DNA of 64,000 nucleotides from Paenibacillus sp. yr247 (GCF_900103825.1 NZ_FNIF01000020.1:1-64000); one strand, 5' to 3'. Counted from the stretch's first letter, positions 40,850 to 49,021 are shown. The notes: generated by a model not told the origin, from the sequence alone. Translations and numbers: made by a program.

Positions 40850-41332
40850 GTGGCAACGAAAAAGGCAGATGGCAAATTACTTGCCCAGAACAAAAAGGCT
40901 TCACACGACTACTTTATTGAAGAAACGTATGAATGCGGTCTTGTCCTGACCGGCACGGAGATCAAATCCTTACGGGCAGGTAAAGCAAACATAGGCGATA
41001 GCTTTTCGACTATTCGCAATGGAGAAGCTTTTGTACACAACATGCATATTAGCCCTTTTGATCAAGGTAACCGAAGCAATCCGGAAGATCCAACACGGAC
41101 GCGAAAGCTGCTCTTAAAAAAGGCGCAGATTGCCAAAATGCTAGGTCAGGCAAAGCAAGAAGGCTATACCCTCGTTCCATTGAAGGTCTATATCCGAAAT
41201 GGTTACGCCAAGCTTTTGGTCGGCATAGGTAAAGGGAAGAAACAGTTCGACAAGCGTGAATCGGCAGCGAAAAAGGATGCACAACGAGATATTCAACGTG
41301 CGTTGCGTGAGAAGCAGAAGATTGCCAGATAG
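40850..41332 (+). CDS. smpB: SsrA-binding protein SmpB
   Basis: A 160-residue tmRNA partner that carries tmRNA into stalled ribosomes. [32 protein letters not shown], the internal KLLLKK and the C-terminal [19 protein letters not shown] tail that probes the mRNA channel are present. Start is GTG at 40850 after GGGAGGAGG. Its RNA partner ssrA begins 167 bases downstream. Confidence 0.96.
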   Translation: MATKKADGKLLAQNKKASHDYFIEETYECGLVLTGTEIKSLRAGKANIGDSFSTIRNGEAFVHNMHISPFDQGNRSNPEDPTRTRKLLLKKAQIAKMLGQAKQEGYTLVPLKVYIRNGYAKLLVGIGKGKKQFDKRESAAKKDAQRDIQRALREKQKIAR

Positions 41333-41382
41333 GTGGCAGCCCATACTGGAAGGCAACACCTCGACTTCCATGAACCTAGTCG

Positions 41383-41410
41383 TTCATTTCTCATGAGTAT
41401 GTGTTATACT
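41383..41410 (+). promoter_or_regulatory. Promoter of ssrA
   Basis: TTCATT (41383-41388), 16-bp spacer, TATACT (41405-41410) with extended TGT. Predicted leader of about 80 bases carries a hairpin (ACCGTC/GACGGT, enclosed by CCTT/AAGG) ending 7 bases before the mature 5' end, a possible processing aid. Confidence 0.55.
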
Positions 41411-41499
41411 AATTTAGCAGCAAAGATTTGAAAGCAATTTTGGGCTCAACATGTAACGTCTTTTACCTTCACCGTCTATGACGGTAATGAAGGCAATCC

Positions 41500-41861
41500 G
41501 GGGGTGTTCTTGGATTCGACGGGGATAGTTTGGGCACGGGTTGCGGGTAGTGGGGCCGCGTCCACTATAAAACGCTAAAGCCTATTAAATGGCAAAACAC
41601 AAAACAACTACGCTTTAGCAGCTTAATAACCTGTTAGCGTGCTCCTCCTCAGCATCGCCCATGTGACTGGGATAGGGGCTCAACTATAGTGGGATACGAC
41701 GTTTGGTCTCCGCCTGGGGTCGGACGTAGGAAGACAATCAGGCTGACCCAACGCATAGCCGGTTACGGGGCGCTGCTCGGGTGACATCAAAACTGTGACT
41801 ACACCCGTAGATGCCTGTGTGGCGATATTTTCGGACAGGGGTTCGACTCCCCTCACCTCCA
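41500..41861 (+). ncRNA. ssrA: Transfer-messenger RNA
   Basis: The tRNA-like ends pair: GGGGGTG at 41500 with CACCTCC ending at 41860, and the T-arm is GGGGTTCGACTCCCC. The tag frame at 41591-41626 starts at the resume codon GGC and encodes GKTQNNYALAA then TAA. The 3' CCA is not encoded (ATA follows the last stem base). Pseudoknot-forming segments fill the rest. It works with SmpB upstream and ClpP proteases. Confidence 0.95.
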
Positions 41862-41868
41862 TACAATG

Positions 41869-41897
41869 AAAAAAGCACCCGATGAGGGTGCTTTTTT
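41869..41897 (+). terminator. Terminator of ssrA
   Basis: AAAAAAGCACCC and GGGTGCTTTTTT pair around GATGA. Related copies of this terminator recur at 43586 and 45001. Confidence 0.9.
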
Positions 41898-41932
41898 CAT
41901 TTGTATGGGTATGTTGGAGGAGAACCCCTTGA

Positions 41933-41994
41933 GGGTTCAGTCCGCGCTGACCGGAGCGTGCAGAGGGAGCACGGCATTGAAATATACAGCTAGG
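41933..41994 (+). repeat. ssrA downstream repeat, copy A
   Basis: The segment beginning GGGTTCAGTCCGCGC and ending GGCATTGAA...TAC.GCTAG is found again at 42779-42841. No reading frame is recognised. It starts 72 bases past the tmRNA gene. Confidence 0.7.
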
Positions 41995-42093
41995 GTAGTC
42001 ATTGTTGGTTAGGCTTCGTTAGTCAAAGCCTAAATAGTATTTCGTTTTGGGTGGTATTTATTTGGACTAGTAGGTAATAGAGGAAAAGCCCTC

Positions 42094-42119
42094 CCAATGA
42101 AGAATGAAGAGAGGGCTAC
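42094..42119 (-). terminator. Terminator of the Cys-rich gene
   Basis: AGCCCTC and GAGGGCT pair around a loop of about 16 bases; on the minus strand a TTTT run follows. It lies just downstream of the minus-strand gene ending at 42135. Confidence 0.6.
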
Positions 42120-42134
42120 TTTTATGAACCTTAA

Positions 42135-42629
42135 TTACTTCTGAATTGTCTTCTGCGCGGTCTTACCAGCGAGCAGAGGTGCGGCATAATTTCGACGCGC
42201 TCTGAATGCTCCCGTTGGATTTTGGGTAAATCGCATGGTCGCAGTTCTTCTGCAATCCTCAAAGCCGCCGCCAAATAGCCTACAGCGGAAGGTAACTGTC
42301 ACGCTTAAATCCAATGTTCCAGTTCCTTTGACGACCAGAGTGTTATTACCTATTTTTCGTGTATCCCCGACTACCTCAAGATTACCGGATAGCGGTACAG
42401 CCGTCCAATCATAAATAATATCGCTGTCAGCCCCTCTGCATAACGCACCGCGACACTCCAAATCGGCATCCGCCCGATATACAGCGCTCACCCCAGCTAA
42501 GGTTTGTGTAATCCTTCGAATGTTCGAATCGCTGCATGAACAAATAAAACCGCGTCGTCTTCGTCTTTTACATCTGCACTGCTTATGGCAACTGCACCCC
42601 ATAAATTGACACCAATCCTTCCCATCCAT
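42135..42629 (-). CDS. Cys-rich hypothetical protein
   Basis: A 164-residue protein of unknown family. The N-terminal 32 residues hold seven cysteines (7, 12, 14, 18, 20, 30, 32) and a run of six basic residues, which suggests metal binding or disulphide cross-linking as in spore surface proteins. The middle part (about 40-140) alternates hydrophobic and polar residues like a beta-sandwich and has four more Cys. The ATG at 42629 follows TAGGAAA; a second ATG ten codons in is possible. It sits alone between two copies of the ssrA-end repeat, so it may be horizontally acquired. Confidence 0.6.
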   Translation of the reverse strand: MDGKDWCQFMGCSCHKQCRCKRRRRRGFICSCSDSNIRRITQTLAGVSAVYRADADLECRGALCRGADSDIIYDWTAVPLSGNLEVVGDTRKIGNNTLVVKGTGTLDLSVTVTFRCRLFGGGFEDCRRTATMRFTQNPTGAFRARRNYAAPLLAGKTAQKTIQK

Positions 42630-42753
42630 AGATTTCCTATAAGATATTCTAGGAAGCGCAATGTGTATGGGTATTTGGATAAGGTAAAACAGCCTGAATT
42701 AGTGCGAATTGGGGAGGATTTTGAAGCAAGGATACACCCGCCGCGAAGCGCTG

Positions 42754-42841
42754 GCTGTGTGGCGATATTTTCGACAGGGGTTCAGTCCGCGCGGACTGGA
42801 GTGCAAGCGGAGGGAGTAGGGCATTGAAGAATGTACCGCTA
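42754..42841 (+). repeat. Copy B: ssrA 3'-end fragment fused to downstream repeat
   Basis: Bases 42754-42783 match 41814-41845 of the tmRNA gene (GTGTGGCGATATTTTCG, one G lost, then ACAGGGGTTC). At GGTTC the match jumps to the downstream repeat (AGTCCGCGC through GGCATTGAA and GCTAG). The jump equals a 92-base deletion between two GGTTC copies relative to the ssrA locus, which shows a duplicated, then shortened, ssrA end. Confidence 0.75.
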
Positions 42842-42855
42842 GAACCTCTTCATTT

Positions 42856-43500
42856 TCAGAATTGCTTATACATAGTGGATCTGTGAATGATCTTTATGGA
42901 CTTGTTATAAACCAACAGGATGTAAACGACGTCTAGAATAAATGTAAGTATGTACATCATATTTAATAATAATGAATTTGGGAATAGGGAATAGCACCAA
43001 ATAGAAGCACACAGGGTACCAACCATTTTAGAATAGGCGATGTATATGGATTGGCCGTGTAAATCTTGTTTCAGCAGCATTTTTATAAATAGGATGGACA
43101 TCATTACATTGATTCCAAATGCGGAATACTTGCCCTCATGATCATGAAATTCGGTAGCAATTCCATAGTGCAGCAGCAGGGCAATGACAAGTAAAGAAAG
43201 GACAATAGTTTTTATTGGCCATGTTGGATATAGTCTTTTTGAATAGTAGAGAAATTGGAACAGGATAATGCAGTCTAATAAAAAGAATAGTAGAGTTACG
43301 ATTTGTTGGAGTGGGTTGAAAGGCATGACGACGGAAAATAGAAACTCCCAAGTGATATTTGCACATAGGGCGGCTAGTGGCATTCCACAAGTTCGATCCC
43401 GAAACCCTTTATATATAATCATCATGTAAGCGATTGTCCAAAAAAGGACTATCCCAAACTGCAGAAACCGTTCTATTTGTAGTGGGAAAAGGTGTTCCAT
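42856..43500 (-). CDS. Seven-helix membrane protein, possibly Pyr4/PaxB-like terpene cyclase
   Basis: A 214-residue protein with about seven hydrophobic helices and short loops. The segment GMPLAALCANITWEFLF (residues 39-55) has the NxxWEF pattern with an intramembrane Glu52, and the last helix has LDVVY with Asp190. As I recall, integral membrane terpene cyclases of the fungal Pyr4/PaxB type have about seven helices and such a Glu and Asp pair. This is recollection plus topology only. No prenyltransferase or epoxidase gene is near. Flanked tightly by repeat copies B and C. Upstream context gives a plausible but weak ribosome site. Confidence 0.5.
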   Translation of the reverse strand: MEHLFPLQIERFLQFGIVLFWTIAYMMIIYKGFRDRTCGMPLAALCANITWEFLFSVVMPFNPLQQIVTLLFFLLDCIILFQFLYYSKRLYPTWPIKTIVLSLLVIALLLHYGIATEFHDHEGKYSAFGINVMMSILFIKMLLKQDLHGQSIYIAYSKMVGTLCASIWCYSLFPNSLLLNMMYILTFILDVVYILLVYNKSIKIIHRSTMYKQF

Positions 43501-43585
43501 ATGGAGTGAATCGCATCCTTTCAGGGAATTCTCTTTAATAAATATGATTCATTTAACTTGTCTATGCATATTAAGCTATCACAAA

Positions 43586-43645
43586 ATGAAAAGCACCCGC
43601 GGGTGGTTTTTTCATTTGTATGGGTGTTGGAGGAGAACCTCTTGA
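43586..43645 (+). repeat. Copy C: ssrA terminator and flank
   Basis: Bases 43586-43645 match 41866-41932 with a few gaps: the terminator stem (GCACCCG...CGGGTG, then TTTTTTCATTTGTATGGGT) followed by GTTGGAGGAGAACC and CTTGA. The stem is partly degraded. Confidence 0.75.
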
Positions 43646-43686
43646 AAAACGTGGATGGATACCATCCCATAATGTAATGAAGCAGG

Positions 43687-43715
43687 TTGACAAAAGATAA
43701 TAAAACATTTATATT
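43687..43715 (+). promoter_or_regulatory. SigA promoter of arsR-type gene
   Basis: Perfect TTGACA (43687-43692), 17-bp spacer, TATATT (43710-43715). The predicted transcription start, about 43722, coincides with the likely start codon at 43723. Confidence 0.75.
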
Positions 43716-43732
43716 TAACCGTATGGTTAAAT
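43713..43732. promoter_or_regulatory. Palindromic operator overlapping -10, transcript start and ATG
   Basis: ATTTAACC and GGTTAAAT form perfect 8-base arms around GTAT. The spacing and half-sites are typical of ArsR-family operators and the ATG of the repressor gene lies inside, so autorepression is expected. Confidence 0.75.
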
Positions 43733-44064
43733 GTCGCGATGAAGATATTTTAAATGGTGTTTTTTCAGTTCTTTCTGATCCCACGAGACGAGAGATGATT
43801 ACGCAGTTAGCCAAAGGCGAGATGACGGTCATGAAATTAGCCGAGCCTTTTAAAATGTCATTACCTGCGGTGTCCAAGCATCTAAAGGTTTTGGAAAAGG
43901 CTGGTTTAGTTTCTGTGCGGAAAGAAGGGAGGTATCGCTATTACTATTTAAATCCAGCATCAATTGACTGTGCGAATCAATGGTTAACGGATTTACGGCA
44001 ATTCTGGACTTCACAATTATCAAGACTTGAACGCTTTTTGGATCAAAATTCGAACAATGATTAA
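43723..44064 (+). CDS. ArsR-family repressor, partner of SRPBCC protein
   Basis: A 113-residue winged-HTH regulator with VLSDPTRREMITQL and the recognition helix MSLPAVSKHLKVLEKAGLV. It lacks the CVC metal site of arsenic sensors and has no obvious metal-binding motif. This subtype commonly precedes AHSA1/SRPBCC genes, as here. ATG at 43723 gives the usual family length and opening (MVK). No Shine-Dalgarno sequence precedes it and the predicted transcript starts at or one base before it, so the mRNA may be leaderless. An upstream in-frame TTG at 43687 is really the -35 box. Confidence 0.88.
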   Translation: MVKCRDEDILNGVFSVLSDPTRREMITQLAKGEMTVMKLAEPFKMSLPAVSKHLKVLEKAGLVSVRKEGRYRYYYLNPASIDCANQWLTDLRQFWTSQLSRLERFLDQNSNND

Positions 44065-44078
44065 AGGAGTTAATAAAC

Positions 44079-44543
44079 ATGATTAATATTCAAGCAGGTA
44101 AATTTACACTTCAACTCAACCATAACTACAAAGCCGACAGAGATAGCGTATTTCAAGCATGGACGAAACAGGAACAGTTGAAACAATGGTGGGGCCCAGA
44201 AGGTTTTACGACGACCATTGATCGAATGGATGTTGTTGAAGGAGGAGGTTACCGTTTCATTATGCAAGCTCCCAATGGAGCTAATCATACTATTGGCGGC
44301 AAATATATTGCGATTATCCCTAATGAGAAGCTAGTTTTTACTTGGAAGTGGGAGCATGAAGGTTCTAGCGAGGAACAAAAGGATACGTTGGTTACCATTG
44401 AATTTGTTGAGCAAGGAACCGGAACTGAGCTTGTCATTACGCATGAGAATTTCTCCACTAAGGATGAAGCAGAGAATCATAAAAATGGCTGGAGCAGTTC
44501 TTTAGAGGGCAGCTTAAAGAAATATTTGGAGCAGCATATATAA
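44079..44543 (+). CDS. SRPBCC (AHSA1-type) protein
   Basis: A 154-residue START-like fold protein. The pattern RDSVFQAWTKQEQLKQWWGPEGF and the later YIAIIPNEKLVFTWKWE are typical of the AHSA1/CalC subgroup, whose members bind hydrophobic ligands. It follows the ArsR gene by 14 bases with AAAGGAG as ribosome site, so both are one operon. Ligand unknown; the regulator may sense the same compound. Confidence 0.88.
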   Translation: MINIQAGKFTLQLNHNYKADRDSVFQAWTKQEQLKQWWGPEGFTTTIDRMDVVEGGGYRFIMQAPNGANHTIGGKYIAIIPNEKLVFTWKWEHEGSSEEQKDTLVTIEFVEQGTGTELVITHENFSTKDEAENHKNGWSSSLEGSLKKYLEQHI

Positions 44544-44563
44544 TAAATTTGGAGGTCATTTCA

Positions 44564-44986
44564 TTGACTAGTCAAAACTATAAAAATCACCGCAGATTCC
44601 ACCCGATTTATCATTATTTTTTAACTTTACTCTTGCTAGCTATATTGATAGGAGTTGCCGCTCTATTAATTAGAGAAGGTCTAAGCCTCTCCTCCATTGT
44701 AATCTTGCTCATCTTCGTCTATATAACAGTAAGTTTCTTCTTAATGAGATCTTACCCATTAAAAGCTCAGGACAGAGCCATTAAAGCAGAAGAGAATCTT
44801 CGACATTACGTGATGACAGGACAATTACTTAATTCGCGGCTTACGTTTAATCAAATTGCCGCCTTGCGTTTTGCTAGCGATGCGGAGTTTCCAGAACTAT
44901 GCCAGAAGGCAGCATCCCAAAATTTAAGCTCAAATGATATTAAAAAGGCGATTAAAAATTGGAAGGGCGACATTGACAGAGTTTAG
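44564..44986 (+). CDS. DUF6526-type membrane protein (copy 1)
   Basis: A 140-residue protein with an N-terminal YKNHRRFHPIYHYF motif, two hydrophobic helices (about 18-40 and 44-64) and a conserved cytosolic part RSYPLKAQDRAIKAEENLRHY and LRFASDAEFPELC. Function unknown. TTG start at 44564 with GGAGG eight bases upstream; five codons upstream another TTG is open but lacks this spacing. Third gene of the ArsR operon. A closely related gene lies at 53012. Confidence 0.8.
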   Translation: MTSQNYKNHRRFHPIYHYFLTLLLLAILIGVAALLIREGLSLSSIVILLIFVYITVSFFLMRSYPLKAQDRAIKAEENLRHYVMTGQLLNSRLTFNQIAALRFASDAEFPELCQKAASQNLSSNDIKKAIKNWKGDIDRV

Positions 44987-45000
44987 TTGCTCACTGCTCG

Positions 45001-45040
45001 AAATGAAGAAGCACCCGAGAGGGTGCTTTTTTCATTTCGT
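45001..45040 (+). terminator. Terminator of ArsR operon, similar to the ssrA terminator (copy D)
   Basis: AAGCACCC and GGGTGCTT pair around GAGA and six Ts follow. The sequence ATGAA(G)AAGCACCCGAGAGGGTGC and the following TTTTTTCATTT and GGGTA closely match the ssrA terminator region at 41866. Confidence 0.85.
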
Positions 45041-45185
45041 AGGGTACACCAGACGTAATTTTCTCAAATACTTGGCATCACCCGAATTCTTATTTTTCGT
45101 AGTTCCCCTAATGTATGAATATTTCTGCATATTTTGCGCACCATAAATTGGAAATAGTAAAAGTAATCTTAGGGACTGAAGAAAT

Positions 45186-46721
45186 ATGGGATTTTTTCGT
45201 AACTTAATCAGAGTCAAAAGACGCTATCCACCTCAACAAAAAGCAAATCTGCAAATTTCGAAGCCACTTAGTATGGATCTAGATGAAAATTTATTAGATT
45301 TGCAAACACTATTCACCCTAGCCCCCGATCTGATCACGCGCCAGTTTCAAATTAAATCAACCCAAAAACGTGCTGCCCTTGTCTATCTAAACGATTTAAC
45401 TGATCGAAAAGCAATCAATAGTGATGTTCTACAGCCGCTCATGCAAGAAATTGTTGGTGATATGCCTATCGATCAAATAGTAACGGTCGGCAGTATCCAG
45501 TCTGTACACGATTTATCTCAAGTTGAACAAGCCATTCTGCATGGGCAGAGTGTCCTATTTGTGGAGGATAAGAATACAGCCGATCTTTTAGACACACAAG
45601 GGTGGCCACAAAGGGCAATTCAGGATCCTCAATTGGAAGCGTCCTTAAAAGGATCTCATCAAGGCTTTGTTGAAACAGGAAGCATAAATATTGCCTTAAT
45701 TCGAAGATACATACCAAATCGAGAATTGAAAATAAAAGAATGCATCGTAGGTGAGAGGGGGATGACAAGGGTCAGCATTTTATATTTAGCTGATGTTGCC
45801 CAACCGGAAGTTCTTCAAGAGTTGGAAAAAAGGATTCAAAAAATTGATGTTGACGCCATCCTAAACACAGGCGAACTAGAAGAATTCATTGAGGACAACC
45901 CCTATTCGCCATTTCCTCACTTTTCCATTACAGAGCGGCCCGATTCTGTCGCCTCACAGATTTTGCAAGGAAGGCTTGCTGTTGTCGTCGATCGGTCGCC
46001 TTTCGTTCTGATTGGACCTGCAAATTTTGCGATGTTTTTCCAAAGCACAGATGATTACAACATGCGTTGGCAAGTTGCATCTTTTCTGCGAATCCTAAGA
46101 TTTTCCGCTTTTTTTGTGACCATTTTTTTACCTGCGATCTATATAGCTGTCATTTCTTTTAATTTTGAAGTGATTCCTATGCAGTTACTATTGTCAGTCG
46201 GCGAGTCAAGAGCAAGCATTCCATTCCCGCCTATCATAGAAGCCTTTATCATGGAGATTACTTTGGAAATGCTTAAGGAAGCAGGGATACGCCTTCCAGC
46301 CCCAATTGGGCAAACAGTTGGGATAGTGGGCGCAATTGTTATAGGACAAGCGACAGTACAAGCGGGGATTGTGAGCAACATTATGGTGATCGTTGTCTCT
46401 TTGACTGCTTTGTCCTCGTTTATCATCCCAAGTCACGACATGTCTGCTGCCATTCGTTTGATTCGCTTCCCGATGATGCTGATTGCAGCTTTTTTCGGGC
46501 TTTTTGGGGTTGGAATAGGAATGATGGTGATGTTCGGACACCTGATTGCGCTAGAGTCTCTAGGAACGCCATATTTCAGTCCGTTTAGTCCAATGAGGTT
46601 CAAGGATTTGAAAGATTCGTTTGTTCGACTGCCTTTATTCTTTATGCGCAAGCGTCCCTTAAGCGCAAGACCAACACAAGAAAAAAGGCAAGGTTCTAAT
46701 CATTCGAAGGGTGACGGTTGA
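45186..46721 (+). CDS. Spore germination receptor subunit A (GerA family)
   Basis: A 511-residue GerAA-type protein. Large N-terminal soluble domain (about 1-290) with RRYIPNRELKIKECIVG and the ERPDSVASQILQGRLAVVVD signature, then about five membrane helices (from residue 300) including LPAIYIAVISFNFEVIP, and a charged C-terminus. Subunits A, B and C form nutrient-sensing germinant receptors in the spore inner membrane. Stop overlaps the GerB-type start by one base. Germinant identity unknown. Confidence 0.93.
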   Translation: MGFFRNLIRVKRRYPPQQKANLQISKPLSMDLDENLLDLQTLFTLAPDLITRQFQIKSTQKRAALVYLNDLTDRKAINSDVLQPLMQEIVGDMPIDQIVTVGSIQSVHDLSQVEQAILHGQSVLFVEDKNTADLLDTQGWPQRAIQDPQLEASLKGSHQGFVETGSINIALIRRYIPNRELKIKECIVGERGMTRVSILYLADVAQPEVLQELEKRIQKIDVDAILNTGELEEFIEDNPYSPFPHFSITERPDSVASQILQGRLAVVVDRSPFVLIGPANFAMFFQSTDDYNMRWQVASFLRILRFSAFFVTIFLPAIYIAVISFNFEVIPMQLLLSVGESRASIPFPPIIEAFIMEITLEMLKEAGIRLPAPIGQTVGIVGAIVIGQATVQAGIVSNIMVIVVSLTALSSFIIPSHDMSAAIRLIRFPMMLIAAFFGLFGVGIGMMVMFGHLIALESLGTPYFSPFSPMRFKDLKDSFVRLPLFFMRKRPLSARPTQEKRQGSNHSKGDG

Positions 46722-47827
46722 TGAAAAAGTATGCGCTGAACGATATCACATTGATACAATATATCTTGATGATTCATGGGACTCAACTGGGGATTGGAAT
46801 ATTGTCTTTACCCAAGGATTTAGCAAAGTTGGCCGGAACGAATGGCTGGATTTCCCTCCTAATCGGTTGGGCGATATCCGTATTATCTAGTGTGATTATC
46901 ATTCAGGTTATGAAAAAGCATCCAGAGGATACGGTGTACGATTTGATACCTCGATACTTCGGAAAAGTATTGGGGACTGTTATCGGAATCTTTATCATTT
47001 TCTATTTTTCTTTTGTTTTTTTCACAAGTATTTATGCATCTGTCACGGTGGTCAATTTGGAGCTATTGTCTAAGACCCCAAAATACCTGGTTGTCTTGTT
47101 GTTTGTCATACCGATCTATACGATTGGACGGAATCATATTCGTGTCTTGGCAAGATATGCGGAATTCACCTTCTGGGGTTTCTTATGGCTGGCTATTGTC
47201 TATGTGTATGCATTGAGGGGGGGCCAGGGCCATTGGTTGAACTTACTTCCTGTTTTAGAAGAGGGCTGGAAACCGGTGCTGAGTGCTGTAAAACCTACAA
47301 GCCTGTCTTTCTTGGGTTTTGAAACTGCGTTTATCTTGTATCCCTTCTTAAAGCATAAAGAATCTGCGATTAAAGGGGTTATCATTGGCAACACACTGTC
47401 GTTTGTGATATACATGCTGGCCATTTTGGTTTGCTTTCTCTATTTTTCGCCAGACGATATCACGTCCTACACTTTCCCTACTTTAAAAGTTATAAAGACT
47501 ATTGAATTTCGCTTTCTGGAACGATTTGAACTCATCTTTTTAGTGGCCTACGTCTTTATGATTTCTAGAGTTTGGATTTTCAACGTGTATTGCGCGGTGT
47601 TCGGAATAAGTCAATTACTTGGTAAACAAGATCACAAGCCGTACTTGAGAATAATGTTGATAGGTGTGTTCCTTTTGTCCATTTTTTATAATCCCGGTAA
47701 TGATCAGATTGATCAACTAAAGGAGCTGTTGAACAGTATGGGGATATATTTCGCCTTTGCCTTCCCGTTGTTCTTGTTGGTATATACAAGAATATTCAGC
47801 TTGTTCCGAAAAGGAGATTTGGGATGA
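46721..47827 (+). CDS. Spore germination permease subunit B (GerAB type)
   Basis: A 368-residue APC-superfamily membrane protein with about ten helices, starting with the typical ISLLIGWAISVL region and GIGILSLP near residue 28. GerAB subunits bind the germinant. The ATG at 46721 overlaps the GerA stop (TGATG) with AAGGGTG ten bases upstream. The stop overlaps the GerC start in an ATGA junction, so three subunits are coupled. Confidence 0.93.
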   Translation: MKKYALNDITLIQYILMIHGTQLGIGILSLPKDLAKLAGTNGWISLLIGWAISVLSSVIIIQVMKKHPEDTVYDLIPRYFGKVLGTVIGIFIIFYFSFVFFTSIYASVTVVNLELLSKTPKYLVVLLFVIPIYTIGRNHIRVLARYAEFTFWGFLWLAIVYVYALRGGQGHWLNLLPVLEEGWKPVLSAVKPTSLSFLGFETAFILYPFLKHKESAIKGVIIGNTLSFVIYMLAILVCFLYFSPDDITSYTFPTLKVIKTIEFRFLERFELIFLVAYVFMISRVWIFNVYCAVFGISQLLGKQDHKPYLRIMLIGVFLLSIFYNPGNDQIDQLKELLNSMGIYFAFAFPLFLLVYTRIFSLFRKGDLG

Positions 47828-48948
47828 AGCGCTCCTGTATATTCCTTCTAGCAGCAATGTGCATTCTTTTGATGCCAGGATGTTATGACCAGATGAATTT
47901 GGAGGATGCCTCCATAACACTCATGCTGGGATTGGATTTGGACGAAAAGAATAACCTTGTCGTCTATACGCAAAGCCCTGTATTTTATAAAGAAGCCAAG
48001 GAAAAAACAGAGAAAACAGCAGTGAAAGCTGTCTCGATTCGAAAATCACGTCAGAAACTGGATGCCATTCTTACAGGGTTGACGATAGGCGGTAAAAATC
48101 AGTCAGTACTGATCAGCAAACGACTGCTTCAACAAAAGGAGTGGTATCGCCTATTTGACCTTTTTTATCGTGAACCTAAACAACCCGTAAGCTCCCGAGT
48201 CATAATCGTAGATGGTCCGGTTGAAGAAGTCTTTAACTTTAAACCGAAAGATAAACCTCGGCTCGCCATGCATATGAGAAAATTGATCGATACCGCAAAT
48301 AAAAGAAACGTCACGGTAATAACGAATTTGCAGGAGTTACGTCGACAGATGAAAGATAAGGGGATTACTCCTTCGATAACAGAAATAAAAAAGGACGTAG
48401 AGCAGATCAAGGTTACCGGAACAGACTTGCTTAATAAACAAGGAGAATATGCAGGACATCTTTCGTTGGATGAAAGCATGTATTTGTTGGTTCTACAAAA
48501 TCAAATGAATGGTGAGCTATCTTTCTCCATACCAGTCGCAGAAACATCGAATGGTGAAGATAATAACAATCGCATGGTTTCTTTTAATGCTGTGAATGTT
48601 AAGAAGAAAGTCATAGTAGCATACTCCGAAAATACGTTTCAGTATGACATAAATATCAAAATTCCTATTGAGATGACTTCAATAGAAGGGGATAATAATT
48701 TCGATATGAAGGAGCATAAAACCCAATTGGAAAATCAGATTACGAAAGAACTTCAGAAACAGTTTGATTCTTTAATAAAGAAATGTCAGGAAAATCAAGT
48801 CGATCCATTCGGTTTCGGGCTCTATGCACGAGCCTACCAATCTTCTGCATGGAAGGTGGTACAAAATGAATGGGGGAAATCATTTTCCAAAGCAAAGGTT
48901 CGTGTTACACCGCAAGTCAAAATTAAATCATTTGGAGTAACAGAGTAA
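47824..48948 (+). CDS. Germinant receptor lipoprotein subunit C (GerAC type)
   Basis: A 374-residue lipoprotein. The signal peptide ends with lipobox LMPGC, Cys at residue 20, which should be modified by Lgt (gene at 7750). The following YDQMNLEDASITLMLGLDLD and the C-terminal RVTPQVKIKSFG are characteristic of Ger(x)C. GerC subunits attach outside the spore inner membrane and stabilise the receptor. Operon closed by a terminator at 48988. Confidence 0.93.
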   Translation: MKRSCIFLLAAMCILLMPGCYDQMNLEDASITLMLGLDLDEKNNLVVYTQSPVFYKEAKEKTEKTAVKAVSIRKSRQKLDAILTGLTIGGKNQSVLISKRLLQQKEWYRLFDLFYREPKQPVSSRVIIVDGPVEEVFNFKPKDKPRLAMHMRKLIDTANKRNVTVITNLQELRRQMKDKGITPSITEIKKDVEQIKVTGTDLLNKQGEYAGHLSLDESMYLLVLQNQMNGELSFSIPVAETSNGEDNNNRMVSFNAVNVKKKVIVAYSENTFQYDINIKIPIEMTSIEGDNNFDMKEHKTQLENQITKELQKQFDSLIKKCQENQVDPFGFGLYARAYQSSAWKVVQNEWGKSFSKAKVRVTPQVKIKSFGVTE

Positions 48949-48987
48949 GATGGATAAACACATCGGGGTTCTAATTATCATACAGGA

Positions 48988-49021
48988 GTCAGTATTCCCA
49001 AAGAATATTGGCTTTTTTTGT
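48988..49021 (+). terminator. Terminator of ger operon
   Basis: CAGTATTC and GAATATTG pair with one G-U, extended by two flanking pairs, around CCAAA; seven Ts follow. Confidence 0.8.

Noticed and set aside
40188-40904. 238-codon antisense frame over the rnr tail
   Set aside because: Low-complexity Pro/Ser/Arg sequence produced by GC-rich repeats; no start signal and no homology.
42585-42827. 80-codon plus-strand frame before repeat copy B
   Set aside because: It runs into the ssrA-derived repeat, has no ribosome site and overlaps the start of the Cys-rich gene; possibly a remnant but not supportable as a gene.
41869-45040. CRISPR-like array from the repeated terminator sequences
   Set aside because: Only three or four unequal copies, kilobase spacing and hairpin terminator nature; no cas genes in the window.
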